Positions 1-10,249 of a stretch of 35,000 nt of DNA are shown in pieces. This DNA comes from Sphaeroforma sirkka (lineage: Eukaryota; Opisthokonta; Ichthyosporea; Ichthyophonida), in NCBI GenBank assembly GCA_001586965.3, contig LUCW03002009.1, forward strand, positions 1 to 35,000. The letters run 5' to 3'. Every line of letters starts with the position of its first letter. Position 1 is the stretch's first letter. The position numbers were made by a program, and so were the translations under genes. Below the pieces are notes generated by a model. It had not been told where the DNA came from and made no database searches. It was given only the letters and a program-made list of their open reading frames with translations.

Positions 1-814
1 CAAATTAGCAATACTATGTACATAAACGGCTAGACTCCAAGAAAGATTAAACACGAGAGTGATTCAAAGGTGTATATTCGACTAGTCACAGACACCCAAC
101 ACATCAAAACAAACATCAAAAAACTGCTTACCAGTAGACAAACCGTTGCACTTTTGCATACGTCTGGGTTGGTGCACTCGTATATGTCGGTATTTTGAAA
201 TAGCCGACTTTTTTTGTGAAGTGGCGGACCCCATCCATGTTATCTCGCGTTTCATTGAAGTTAATTCCTATCGTGGATTTGGGCGCTCTTTTTTGTCATA
301 GTATGTTAATTTGAGGAATTTCGCTGTTTACATTATATAAATGTAAAACGAAATTGAACCTTGATTCTTGATCGCATTTCGAAAGTGCCCTCCGGTTTGT
401 CCATATCGCACTATTGAAAAAATATTCACAATCAAAAGTTTCGCCAATTCTTCAATGTCCATTGTTTCCAGTCACCAGTATTCACTCACCAATCACTTAC
501 AGGCTGCAGCACGCCAAACCTAAATTTTAACCTCAATAAGCCTTTTATTGATTTTATTGAAAAACAAAAAGGTTGTTTTTGTTTTGAAAAAAAAAAAGGT
601 TTTGCATAAATATGATTCTTTGACTTTTTTTTATTGGAGTTTATCATAAATCTAGCTTTTGGGGTTTGAAAAATGTATAAAAATAAAAAATAAAATTAAT
701 AGGGAGGCCCCAGGCCCGGCCTCGAGCTTCTACTCGTATTTATGTGGTTACTCTCTTTATAGATACAGTTGATATATTTTATATTAGTTTAGAGTTTAGA
801 GTTTAGACTGCATT
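1..814. other. AT-rich flank of the Academ-like element, no gene seen
   Basis: No convincing reading frame. The stretch has several T-run/A-run tracts (around 585-600 and 640-695), a short GC-rich patch near 704-730 and a repeated agagtttag motif near 790-806. The same sequence lies at 9162-9954, so it was duplicated together with the elements to its right. It may be host DNA around the insertion or the end of another repeat. Confidence 0.5.
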
Positions 815-1119
815 AGAGAAAATCTTTCAGGAATATAAGCCTCAAGACCGTCGAGGGCCCAAAAAACACGGGGGGGGGGGGATTTTTTTTTTTTTTTTTG
901 ATATTTTCTGATAATAGTATCAGAAAGTAAACACACACACAAATATACACCTCACTTACAGTTACAGCGCTAGTATCGCTTCCTAACACGTATACGATGT
1001 GGGTCGTAGCACTGTATAGCCCAATTAGACTACGTTCTTTCCAGTGAGCGCATCCGATTTCTCATACGACACAATTATGTCCCACTTTTTTTTCCATCAG
1101 AAGGCGAGATCAACTTTGC
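815..1119 (+). repeat. Left terminal inverted repeat of Academ-like element (copy 1)
   Basis: This segment reappears, reverse-complemented, in two pieces at 15532-15698 and about 17136-17268. The match includes the outer part with cctcaagaccgtcg and the inner part with attagactacgttctttcc. It includes a poly-G/poly-T tract and a short CA run. The matching inverted segment downstream of copy 2 defines it as a terminal inverted repeat of roughly 300 bp. The upstream start of the XPG-like reading frame lies within it. Confidence 0.75.
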
Positions 1120-1978
1120 ACAGCATGGATGTCAAAGATCTTATGAACTTCGTACGCCCGTATATGACTAAACTAAACGGTAATGATGTATCGGGTAGTG
1201 TTGAAATTGATATGTCGTTCCTATATACACCCATTTATCGCTACATGCGAGAAGTATAGTGGTGTATGATGACTGGGACTCTTTCTTGCTTCACATAGAG
1301 GGATGCCTGAATCTAATCATAGAGTGGGGAAGTTCCACATACCTACCCATATGCGTGTTCGATGGACAACGCATTGCAGGAAACTAGTTAACCGGAGTCG
1401 GTCTCTTAACAGTGAAAAGAAGCACGAACTCGTGAGGAAGTTTAAGGAAGAAAAAAAAAATGAGCAAAGAGGAACTAGACAATTTTGATTTAGATGCAGC
1501 GTGTAGATTTTGCGTTGCTTCGCATAATCCTGTAGCCGCACGTTATATTATGCATTTATTTAGAAAGATGGGAATACATTACATCTTGGCGCGACAGAAG
1601 CTGAACAGCAGCTGGTGCATTTGCAACGTATTGGCTTCATCAAGTACATAATCGCTTACGATATAGATTACTTGGTGATATGTGGCATCAACTTCATACT
1701 AAGTTCACGTTGGCGAAAGGAAGTGATGAATATCTTGCATCTACCTACTGTGAAAAAACACCTTTCTGATACATGGAAACAGTTTTGTGATCCACGAACA
1801 GCGAAGGACACATGGCTCCATTTATGTTGTGCATCTGTGTGCACGATTCGGTCAAAGTGGTTGTCGCGTACGCACAGGGGTTGGACTTGAAAGACTGCTA
1901 AGTATACTATCAAACTGTATGATAACCAAACCGTCAATGAGAGTTGTAGCCGAAGTTGAAAGAGCTATATCAGGTCAA
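1044..1978 (+). pseudogene. XPG/FEN1-type nuclease remnant, Academ-like (copy 1)
   Basis: This is a decayed gene for a structure-specific nuclease of the XPG/FEN1 family. The conceptual start MDVKDLMNF (about 1125) matches the family's MGVKGLW-type N-terminus. Further on, family motifs with VFDG, then EAE (about 1590-1600), DID (about 1662-1670) and a helix-hairpin-helix-like GVGLERLLSIL (about 1875-1905) are visible in different frames. At least three frame changes separate them. One of these, near 1220, is specific to this copy and ends the first frame early. Academ DNA transposons are known to encode such a nuclease beside their transposase, and the flanking terminal inverted repeat fits that. 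No transposase was recognised. The same remnant lies at 10174-11109. Confidence 0.7.
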
Positions 1979-2006
1979 TAAATTGTTCTTTGGGCAACCT
2001 GTATAT

Positions 2007-2605
2007 TGTAGAAATACGGCCTCCGGTCAGTCTAAAATATCAAGATCAATTGAGATAATACATTGGTTTTTATTTGTATTTTAAATAATTTAGTACAAGC
2101 TCTTTTTTCAATATTTCCAAAGTGTTCTAAATTCACTTTGATGGCTCCAATAGCCTGAGTATTTGGTATGACTCATCTACTTGGACCTATTTGAGACATT
2201 AGTAGATGTAGGATATTATAAACTAAATTTTATAATCTCCGAACTACTACTTATAGATTTTGGTCCTCCCGCCAATCTCCTAAATCCAATAAGTCTTTTT
2301 TTCTTTTTTTTTAACTTTTCTTCAGATGGAACTTTATTTATATCAGCTAATGTATTAACGTGACTTACGTTATTATGTCTATTTACAAATTAGGCAAGTG
2401 GTCATGAACACTTAGTACTTCTAGTGAAAATTATTCAATAAAGAACAGCTAGAGGTACGCCCTGTGTGATCGAAGATATTTAGTCTCTTAACAAGAGGCA
2501 GTCCCGATCATTCTTACACAAGCTACCACTGCTAAATCCTAACTGACTAAATTGTATTTTAGTTTAATATAGTTTGAAACCTAGTAATTTCCATCGAAGT
2601 TTACA
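2007..2605 (+). repeat. LTR of retroelement, plus orientation (copy 1, left)
   Basis: This is a 599-bp unit starting TGTAGAAATACGG and ending GTTTACA, so it has the TG...CA ends typical of LTRs. It is flanked on both sides by ATAT (2003-2006 and 2606-2609), which fits a 4-bp target-site duplication. An AATAAA lies at 2437-2442. The 599-bp unit at 6592-7190 is the same sequence in reverse orientation. The flanking ATAT pair suggests that this left unit could be a solo LTR that inserted independently at the end of the XPG remnant. Confidence 0.8.
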
Positions 2606-2845
2606 ATATGATCTTAGATTAGAGAAGTTTGTATCATTCATACATAATGTACCTGAATGGATAATAATAGGGATAATATTATTTATTTCAAAAAATGACA
2701 AGTATGTATTTTACAATGTATGAACATATGGTATGGCTCTCATAGTCGCTGTAGTGGTTCAGAAAAGATTGATGGGAAGAAGTGGCCAGTAAATTCCCGT
2801 ATGAAGCTTGGGCCAAGTGAGTCGACAATGATTAAAAAGTAGCTA
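2606..2845. other. Spacer between left LTR and integrase region (copy 1)
   Basis: AT-rich, no reading frame of note. It is the sequence next to the left LTR and has a near-identical counterpart at 11731-11969. It does not resemble the leader that follows the other LTR, which supports the view that the left LTR is not a normal partner of the coding region. Confidence 0.5.
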
Positions 2846-4587
2846 TTAAACTAAAATACATAAACGCTTATTCCATTTCTTATTAAAGATACGAAGAAAG
2901 TCGCGAGATTCACGAAATGCATCTGAGGTTAGCCAAGCTACTGTCCCATCCATGAAACGGGTCTTGTAGTAAGTGCAACCGTCTTCGGATGTTTTGTCAA
3001 TTATATCTTTAACTTGTGACTCCATAACTGGTACATCAGAATCAAATGAGTGAGCGAACATGAGTTCGGAAGTAGGGATACGGTGAGTGCCTAGATTGGT
3101 TGCGCTAGTACCATCAATGTTATTCACTTCGTAAGTATCACTCTTCTCATCATGGTAGGAAATAACAAAAGGTCATATCGTCTTAGAAGAGAGTTCGGTA
3201 ACGTTGGCGTTTCGATTTATAATGTTAACGTAATCGCCGACTTTGAACTGAACAATGTTCTTAGTATTATTCCATCGGTCATACGCTTTAAGTAGGACGC
3301 GATTCTTGTGCTCGAGTGAACAGGGGTAAACAACGTTCTGCATATGCTCGATCTTTGTAGCCACGGGGTAGCGTGTTTCTCGGGCGCAGTTTTATCAAAC
3401 GTTGCTTGTAATTCACTATAGCGGCCAAAGAAATAGTGAAACGGGAGTGTTCCAGTTTGAGGATTCATGCAGTTATTCATTTGAGTCTGAACCCATTTCA
3501 AATGATAAGGCCACATATCCTCAACGTCGTCTAGTGCGGTACGCAAGAGTTTCTTAAGTTCTCTATGACGTGTCTCATTTGCACCCTGCGTTTGAGGTTT
3601 GTAAGGAACACCACGCCTATGGGTCATGCCTGATACGAGTATAAGTGCCTCCATTACGTCGGTACAAGACTCACTACCGTTATCAGAACATAGTACTCGG
3701 GGGAAACCAAAGTCATTGAAGACGTGATAGCATAATTCTGCCACTGTTTGTGGACGTTTGTTCGGTATTGCATAAAGCAAGTTATAGCCCGAAGCCACAC
3801 ACAAGAAATGACAGATATATACATCGCCAGTATGCTTGGATTGCGGGAGTTTAACCAAATTGACTATGACTCGGCGCATCGGTTGGTCTTCTGTCACACT
3901 TTTTAGGGGTGCCCAACCGTATCGCTTGATCTGGTTCTTTTCACAATCAGTACAGCGTCGGTATACTTCACGTATGGTTTCTTTCAGCGCCGGGTGATCA
4001 AGCCCTGCACGAATAGCCATTTTATAAGTATGCTCATATGCTCGATGCGTTAAATTATGTATAATTTTAACTCTACTTTCGAGCTCCTCTAAGTCAGTCA
4101 GATTCTGCGTAACGCTGGCTGAATGAACCATAGTCCTGTTGGTAAGGGCAACCTCAGTATCAGGAGGGGTAGACTCCTGAGATACATAATTGACAACATT
4201 GGATTGTTGAAGTATCTTCTTCAGTTGTTTCGCAACTCCTGGCTGTTCTTTAAGCAGCGCTTTAAGTAGTTGAGTGCGAGCTTCAGTTTCTCTTAGAGTT
4301 TTGAGTCTTTGATCCATGGCCTTAGCTAGTTCCATGTTTTTACGACCTAATGCCGTTTCAATCGGCATTACCTCGACTGCAATCTTGTTGGGTGCATGTG
4401 TTGTACGAGTCTTGAGCTTTTGTTCAAACTCTTTAGACTCCTCTAGTTTAGCTAAGAATTCGGTTGAGGGTTTCCACTTAGTGGTACCTGCAGGACCGAT
4501 GCGACAAACAATGGTGTGTTTCCAAGGTGTCTTCTTAATAGAATAGGATCCCTGATACAAAAAACGTGTCGGTTTCACGGTCGACAT
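2846..4587 (-). other. Integrase region of retroelement fossil (copy 1)
   Basis: Part of the minus-strand retroelement. It contains an HHCC-type zinc-binding segment (about 4080-3940, ending RRCTDCEKNQ), the rve catalytic-core pattern around SDNGSES (about 3700-3670) and KPQTQGANETRHRELKK (about 3600-3545). A basic C-terminal part follows. Integrases of this type join LTR cDNA to host DNA. Treated as a fossil part. Related copies are at about 11970-13713 and 7191-7985. Confidence 0.8.
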
Positions 4588-4894
4588 AAATAGGTTCGTC
4601 TTGAATCATATTAATTAAATCACGTATCCATGGGTCGGAGTTACGTAAGGGACAACACAGCGTAATGGTAGATTTCGTAATATTAACATAATTTAACAAC
4701 TGTGCGATAAGTTGACAAGGTGGGTTATCCCACGCATTATGCTTTGATAAGTCAAGCTGAAATGCATCACCTTTAGGATGAGTCAACGACCTATATTCAG
4801 AAACCTGTTTGTTATGTTCTGCGGCGAACATATCAACAGTAAATGGACCCCATCGTGATTGAGCGAGGTTAAACCATTTCCTATTTAGCATCAA
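4535..4894 (-). other. Methyltransferase-like module of retroelement fossil (copy 1)
   Basis: A frame of about 119 codons carries WGPFTVDMFAAEHN, then DAFQLDLS and a DNPPC motif, then a hydrophobic strand ending ITLCCPLRNSDPW. The GPFTVD/FA and NPP pattern resembles the Dam-methyltransferase-like module that DIRS-type retroelements carry after RNase H (recalled family knowledge). Here it sits between RNase H and an rve-type integrase. Whether the module ever had activity is unknown. Copy 2 has the same module at 13661-14020. Confidence 0.5.
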
Positions 4895-5211
4895 TCGGTT
4901 GCTAATAACTCCTTGACTGTTTTCTGGTAGTCGGGCACAAGTCGAGAGAGCATGTCAGGAAGATGGTTATGTATTCCTGGTATGTGTGTTATATTAAAAG
5001 CAAACTTGGCAATAATGTCATGCCAGCGGCTCACCAACTGTGAGTCAGGGTTCATGTCTTTTAAGTATGTTAGAGACTTTTGATCACAGGCGACAGTAAA
5101 GTAACTTCCATAAAGGTAATCTTTAAACTGTCTTAGCGCAGTAACTATAGCAAGGAGCTTGAAAGATACGTTCATCTCCTTTGGTATGGATTTTATTGAA
5201 CATTTTCTCAT
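4891..5211 (-). other. RNase H region of retroelement fossil (copy 1)
   Basis: The frame shows LLAIVTALRQFKDYLYG, VACDQKSLTYL, RWHDIIAKFAFNITHIPG and LPDMLSRLV. This is the usual order of the Ty3/Gypsy RNase H domain, which degrades RNA in RNA/DNA hybrids during reverse transcription. Fossil part. Near-identical copy at 14017-14337. Confidence 0.8.
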
Positions 5212-5242
5212 AATCTTGCTCTAGTGCACACATATGGTACTG

Positions 5243-6623
5243 TCAGTGCTTAACTTGGACGTCCGGTAAGTCCTTGCAATCCTCTTTGTGCCAACCGTTA
5301 GTACCCTTGCAACTAGCACACTCTTTCATATAGTGTCCAAAATCTGGCTTGCCTGGTGCACACTTAACAGGGTCATGTCTACCATTCCACTTGCCATTAC
5401 GTTTTGTGAGGTTGTAACCACACTTCTTGCAAGGTGCTCTCTCCTCCCTTTCACCCTTTGGTTCGGTAGAAGTAGAGCCAGTACCCCCTCCAGTAGTAGT
5501 GCGAGGTTTCTTAGAACTACGCGCAGTATTAGTCTCTACTGCGTTTCGCTTAGTGGGCTGGGTGTATCTCGTGGTACTAAGTACTCTAGTAGAGGAATTG
5601 GTATGCTTGTGAACTATCTTCTCAAAGACAGACCAAGGCATAGATCGCAAATCACCATAGGCGATGATGCCATCATTGACTTTCTTAAAGAGGTTAGCTC
5701 CCAGAGTCTCCATCATCTGACAAATTAATAAATATTCGCCAGTATAGGTACGACCACCCATCCGAGTATTCATATGTGTCATATGAGCTAGAGCACCTCG
5801 AATAGTGGTATCGTTCGCAAAGAACTTGCGAGACTCTAGAAGTTCACGGTCACGTGCATCTTCAAAAAAAGGTGTTAAGTATATTATCACGCAACTGGTG
5901 CCAGGGTAGGGCTTTCCAGTTGGGTTCATGAGCCTTCAAGATAGTTCGCCATTCACCTGGCTCACAGAAATGAATAAAGGCATTCATCATCTGCTTATCC
6001 CTAAGGCTGGCAGACTCCTTAAGTTGGTCGAAGGCCTTCAGTGTCTCCACTGTACTCTCATTAGTAGAGAAATCGACCTCAGCCTGCGCGTTACCTAGCT
6101 GCTTTATAAAGCTTGGTTCTAAGTGTTCACGAGGCTCATGCTCAGTGCTACGGGCTGCTAGTGCCAAGATGGTGTCTATTTCCTTTCTCTTGTTATCGAT
6201 TAGATAGCGAATGTTATCCGCTTTCCTATCGTCAAGGTCAGAGTCATTCAATAGACGGTCCTCAAGGACTTGCATACCAGATCGTAATAGCCTGAGACGA
6301 GTATGTCTGGTTCTCACTTCCTCATCCTCAGGATTAGAGCGGGAACTCTCTAACGAGGTACTGGTGTAGCGATTGCCAAAATCGTGATTACCAGGGTTAG
6401 TTGGCAAATGAGGGTCGATATTACGAGGATGGTAAGCCTCATCGAGTTCCATACGATCATATCCTCTGACAGGGTTAGGTTTGTCAAGAGGATGGTCGAT
6501 GGTAGCATCAGAGCTATAGAGATTAAATTTTGAAATATTCTCTCTCGCCAGTGGTAATTGGCTTAGTGGTAAACATACTGGCTGGTAAATATGTAAACTT
6601 CGATGGAAATTACTAGGTTTCAA
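5243..6623 (-). other. Gag-like region of retroelement fossil (copy 1)
   Basis: The N-terminal part is hydrophilic and charged. A middle part around GEWRTILKAHEPNWKALPW resembles a capsid-type helical region. The C-terminal part is basic, Thr/Ser-rich and ends in a Cys/His-rich zinc-knuckle-like block (CKKC, then CAPG, HYMKECASC and HKEDC). This order fits Gag, the structural protein that packages element RNA. Fossil part, broken. Confidence 0.65.
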
Positions 6624-7190
6624 ACTATATTAAACTAAAATACAATTTAGTCAGTTAGGATTTAGCAGTGGTAGCTTGTGTAAGAATGATCGGGACTGCC
6701 TCTTGTTAAGAGCCTAAATATCCTCGATCACACAGGGCGTACCTCTAGCTGTTCTTTATTGAATAATTTTCACTAGAAGTACTAAGTGTTCATGACCACT
6801 TGCCTAATTTGTAAATAGACATAATAACGTAAGTCACGTTAATACATTAGCTGATATAAATAAAGTTCCATCTGAAGAAAAGTTAAAAAAAAGAAAAAAA
6901 AGACTTATTGGATTTTGGAGATTGGCGGGAGGACCAAAATCTATAAGTAGTAGTTCGGAGATTATAAAATTTAGTTTATAATATCCTACATCTACTAATG
7001 TCTCAAATAGGTCCAAGTAGATGAGTCATACCAAATACTCAGGCTATTGGAGCCATCAAAGTGAATTTAGAACACTTTGGAAATATTGGAAAAAGAGCTT
7101 GTACTAAATTATTTAAAATACAAATAAAAACCAATGTATTATCTCAATTGATCTTGATATTTTAGACTGACCGGAGGCCGTATTTCTACA
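6592..7190 (-). repeat. LTR of retroelement, minus orientation (copy 1, right)
   Basis: 599-bp reverse complement of the LTR at 2007-2605, with the same TG and CA ends. On the minus strand it lies directly upstream of the gag-like region, where a 5' LTR belongs. It also lies directly downstream of the integrase fragment at 7191-7985, where a 3' LTR would belong. It therefore sits between two element bodies in the same orientation. Confidence 0.85.
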
Positions 7191-7985
7191 CTTATGTAAA
7201 CGCTTATTCCATTTCTTATTAAAAATACGAAAGAAAGTCACGAGATTCACGAAACGCATCGGAGGTTAACCAGGTTACTGTTCCATCCACAAAACGGGTC
7301 TTGTAGTAAGTGTAACTGTCTTCGGATGTTTTGTCAATTATTTGACTTGTGACTCCATAACTGGGACATTAGAATCAAATGAGCGAGCGAATGAGAGTTC
7401 GGAAGTAAGGATACGGTGAGTGCCTAGATTTGTTGCGCTAGTACCATCTATGTTATTCACTTTGTAAGTATCACTCTTCTCATCATGGTAGGAAATAACA
7501 AAGGATCCGATTGTTATAGAAGAGAGTTTGGTAACGTTGGCATTGCGATTTATAATGTTAACATAATCACCAACTTTGAACTGAACAATGTTCTTAGTGT
7601 TATTCCATTGGTCATACGTTTTAAGTAGGACACAATTTTTGTGCTCGAGTAAACAGGGGTAAACAACGTTCTGCACATGCTCGATCTTTTGTAGCCAAGG
7701 AGAAACGTGTTTCTCGGGCACAGTTTTGTCAAACGTTACCTGCAATTCACTATAGCGGTCAAAGAAGTAGTAAAACGGGAGTGTTCCAGTTGGAGGATTC
7801 ATGCAGATATTCATTTGAGTCTGAACACATTTCAAATGATAAGGCCACATATCCTCAATGTCATCTAGTGAGGTACGCAACAGCTTCTTTAGTTCTCTAT
7901 GACGTGTCTCATTTGCACCCTGTGTTTGAGGTTAATACAGAACACCACGCCTACGGGTCATGCCTGATACGAGTACAAATGCCTG
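7191..7985 (-). mobile_element. Second, more diverged integrase fragment of the same retroelement family
   Basis: The minus-strand frame matches the integrase C-terminal half in the main element, for example YHLKCVQTQMN and FKVGDYVNIINRN. It has clearly more substitutions than copies 1 and 2 show between themselves. It ends right against the outer edge of the LTR at 7190. Similarity stops near 7985. A fossil fragment, older or from a different subfamily, joined head to tail to the main element through the shared LTR. Confidence 0.8.
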
Positions 7986-9161
7986 CGATTACGCTCTTTC
8001 GACTGAGAATTTATAACGTACCTCTTAACTTCTCGATTGGCGCACTAAGTTTGAGGCAACGCAACCTCGTTAATTACCCTCTTTCCCTTATTCTACCGCC
8101 GTATTTTTTTTGTTTACAATTTTCATTACCCGGCCACACTTATGGCTCAGCCACGGTTTTGAACTTGGCCAAATTTATTTCCGAATTCCATTTCACTCTT
8201 TGAAATAGAAGGGAGGGTGGTTGTAAAACCTGGCGGCTTTGGCCATAACTCTGGGGAACAACCTTGCCTCCTACAAACCTTATCCGTTGGTCTTTTTGGC
8301 GCGCCACTTTCGTGTGAGCCAACCAGATCGACGCTAGTCATTCTCAGAACCATATATAGCGAGTCGTTCGTTGCACTGGTTTACCTTCACATTGTGATTC
8401 TATGCAACCGACGTTAAGTCAATAAACCAAGTCGCCCTATATAAAACTCGTTACGTGTACATCACGTGTTACTTCACGGTGCCTTTACAGGCAGCAAGCC
8501 GCAGCCCACAAGGCCAAGCACTGAAGTAGAGCAGTCATCAGTCAGCAGTCAGCAGATATGTATTGCATATTTGCAGTCCATTCAGCAGTGAAGTCAGCAG
8601 TTCAGCAGTCAGCACTCAGCAGTCAGCACTCGCCAGTCGCCAGTCGCTAGTCGCCACTCTCAGCACTCAGGACTCCAGGAGTCAGTAGTTAGTACTCAAA
8701 ATACTGTCAGTCTGTCAGAGTTATGAGTGCAGAACTGCAGACTGCAGTGTATAAGTGAGCCAGTGACTGCAGTCTTGGTCAGGGCGAGTACTAACGGATC
8801 AAGATTTTTTTTACTCAATCAAGAAATCAAGTTTGAATATCCACTGGTCCGACTCAGAATCGTTTGAGACAGCAGTGAAATAGGACCGGCTAGAAATGCA
8901 GTTCCCGTAAAATATAACAAAACTATACACTTTTCCCGCCAATTCCTGATTAGATATTTTTTATCGTTTTCTATTGGTAAATGAATGTTGTTTTTCTACA
9001 AACTGAACACAAAATGTTGCACGCATATGGATGTTTGTGTATTAGTGCAGTCACTATGGCTATTAGACAGTTACATGCACGCGGCCTTATGGTCGCTCTG
9101 ATGATAGCATGATAGGATCCTGTACAGCATCATCTTGCTCGATGTCTGATGTCGAACTACA
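7986..9161. other. Unique stretch between the duplicated blocks, no gene seen
   Basis: No convincing protein. It contains an AATAAA (8421-8426), a strong TATA-like TATATAAAA (8438-8446) and a degenerate CAGT/CAGC tandem region (8520-8790). The part around 8000-8490, with TATA and AATAAA close together, could be promoter or LTR debris. No matching second repeat was found in the window. 8790-9161 shows nothing recognisable. Confidence 0.4.
8520..8790. repeat. Degenerate CAGT/CAGC/CACT simple repeat
   Basis: Irregular tandem array of short words (cagcagt, cagcact, cagtcgc, gtcagt). The piece around 8625-8660 is made of cgccagtcgc-type words. The reverse complement of this word makes up the array at 20285-20350. 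Confidence 0.75.
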
Positions 9162-9954
9162 CAAATTAGCAATACTATGCATATAAACGGGCTAGACTCC
9201 AAGAAAGATTAAACACGAGAGTGATTCAAAGGTGTATATTCGACTAGTCACAGACACCCAACATCAAAACAAACATCAAAACTGCTTACAAAGTAGACAA
9301 ACCGTTGCACTTTGCATACGTCTGGGTTGGTGCACTCGTATATGTCGGTATTTTGAAGCCGACTTTTTTGTGAAGTGGCGGGCCATGTTATCTCGCGTTT
9401 CATTGGTGTTCCTATCGTGGATTTGGGCGCTCTTTTTTTGTCATAGTATGTTAATTTGAGGAATTTCGCTGTTTACGTATAAATGTAAAACGAAATTGAA
9501 CCTTGATTCTTGATCGCATTTCGAAAGTGCCCTCCGGTTTGTCCATATCGCACTATTGAAAAATATTCACAATCAAAAGTTTCGCCAATTCTTCAATGTC
9601 CATTGTTTCCAGTCACCAGTATTCACTCACCAATCACTTACAGGCTGCAGCACGCCAAACCTAAATTTTAACCTCAATAAGCCTTTTATTGATTTTATTG
9701 AAAAACAAAAAGGTTGTTTTTGTTTTGAAAAAAAAAAAGGTTTTGCATAAATATGATTCTTTGACTCTTTTTTATTGGAGTTTATCATAAATCTAGCTTT
9801 TGGGGTTTGAAAAATGTATAAAAATAAAAATAAAATTAATAGGGGCCCCCAGGCCCGGGCTCGGGCTTCTACTCCGTATTTATGTGGTTACTCTCTTTAT
9901 AGATACAGTTGATATATTTTATATTAGTTTAGAGTTTAGAGTTTAGACTGCATT
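9162..9954. other. AT-rich flank of the Academ-like element (copy 2), no gene seen
   Basis: Counterpart of 1-814 with small length differences in homopolymers and a few short gaps. Short open frames here lack recognisable motifs. Confidence 0.5.
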
Positions 9955-10249
9955 AGAGAAAATCTTTCGGAATATAAGCCTCAAGACCGTCGGGGCCCCA
10001 AAACACGGGGGATTTTTTTTTTTTTTTTTGATATTTTCTGATAATAGTATCAGAAAGTAAACACACACACAAATATACACCTCACTTACAGTTACAGCGC
10101 TAGTATCGCTTCCTAACACGTATACGATGTGGGTCGTAGCACTGTATAGCCCAATTAGACTACGTTCTTTCCAGTGAGCGCATCCGATTTCTCATACGAC
10201 ACAATTATGTCCCACTTTTTTTTCCATCAGAAGGCGAGATCAACTTTGC
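9955..10249 (+). repeat. Left terminal inverted repeat of Academ-like element (copy 2)
   Basis: Same as 815-1119. Its reverse complement is found at 15532-15698 (inner part) and 17136-17268 (outer part, including gacggtcttgaggcttata). Confidence 0.75.

Larger units (their letters stand above)
1..7190. repeat. Large duplicated block, copy 1 (left edge outside the window)
   Basis: This stretch and 9162-15515 are nearly the same sequence in the same order: AT-rich flank, Academ-like terminal repeat, XPG-like nuclease remnant, LTR repeat, then the retroelement coding region. The offset between the copies stays at about 9,124-9,130 bp from position 1044 to 5211. Differences I could see by eye are mostly run-length changes in homopolymers plus scattered substitutions. 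Similarity ends at the outer edge of the retroelement repeat at 7190. The left limit cannot be fixed because the window begins inside the match. Interpretation as a segmental duplication, rather than an assembly artefact, is inference. Confidence 0.9.
2846..7190 (-). mobile_element. LTR-retroelement fossil, Ty3/Gypsy-like, copy 1 (broken)
   Basis: Read on the minus strand, the order is LTR (7190-6592), leader, gag-like region (about 6623-5243), RNase H (about 5211-4891), a methyltransferase-like module (about 4894-4535) and an rve integrase region (about 4587-2846). RNase H shows the Ty3/Gypsy-style pattern CDQKSLTYL and PGIHNHLPDMLSRL. Integrase shows a zinc-binding H...CTDC block and the DNGSES core motif. 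I did not recognise a reverse transcriptase. The copy is broken, with several breaks. Its two end repeats look nearly identical by eye, so insertion was probably fairly recent. The family call rests on motif patterns only. Confidence 0.75.

Noticed and set aside
2181-2363. 60-codon frame in the LTR-like repeat, also at 6834-7016
   Set aside because: Low-complexity, poly-Phe-containing frame inside the terminal repeat, with no motif. It recurs because the repeat recurs.
5288-5728. 146-codon plus-strand frame, repeated at 14414-14854
   Set aside because: Antisense to the Cys/His-rich gag-like region of the retroelement. Its repetition only reflects the duplication.
2007-7190. Interpretation as a Polinton or Ginger DNA transposon because of long inverted ends plus an rve integrase
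   Set aside because: Gag-like and RNase H parts and TG...CA repeat ends of LTR type point to a retroelement. No polymerase B, capsid or packaging ATPase was seen.
8520-8790. Possible CRISPR-like or satellite array
   Set aside because: Words are irregular in length and spacing, with no conserved repeat/spacer alternation. It is a degenerate simple repeat in a eukaryotic genome.
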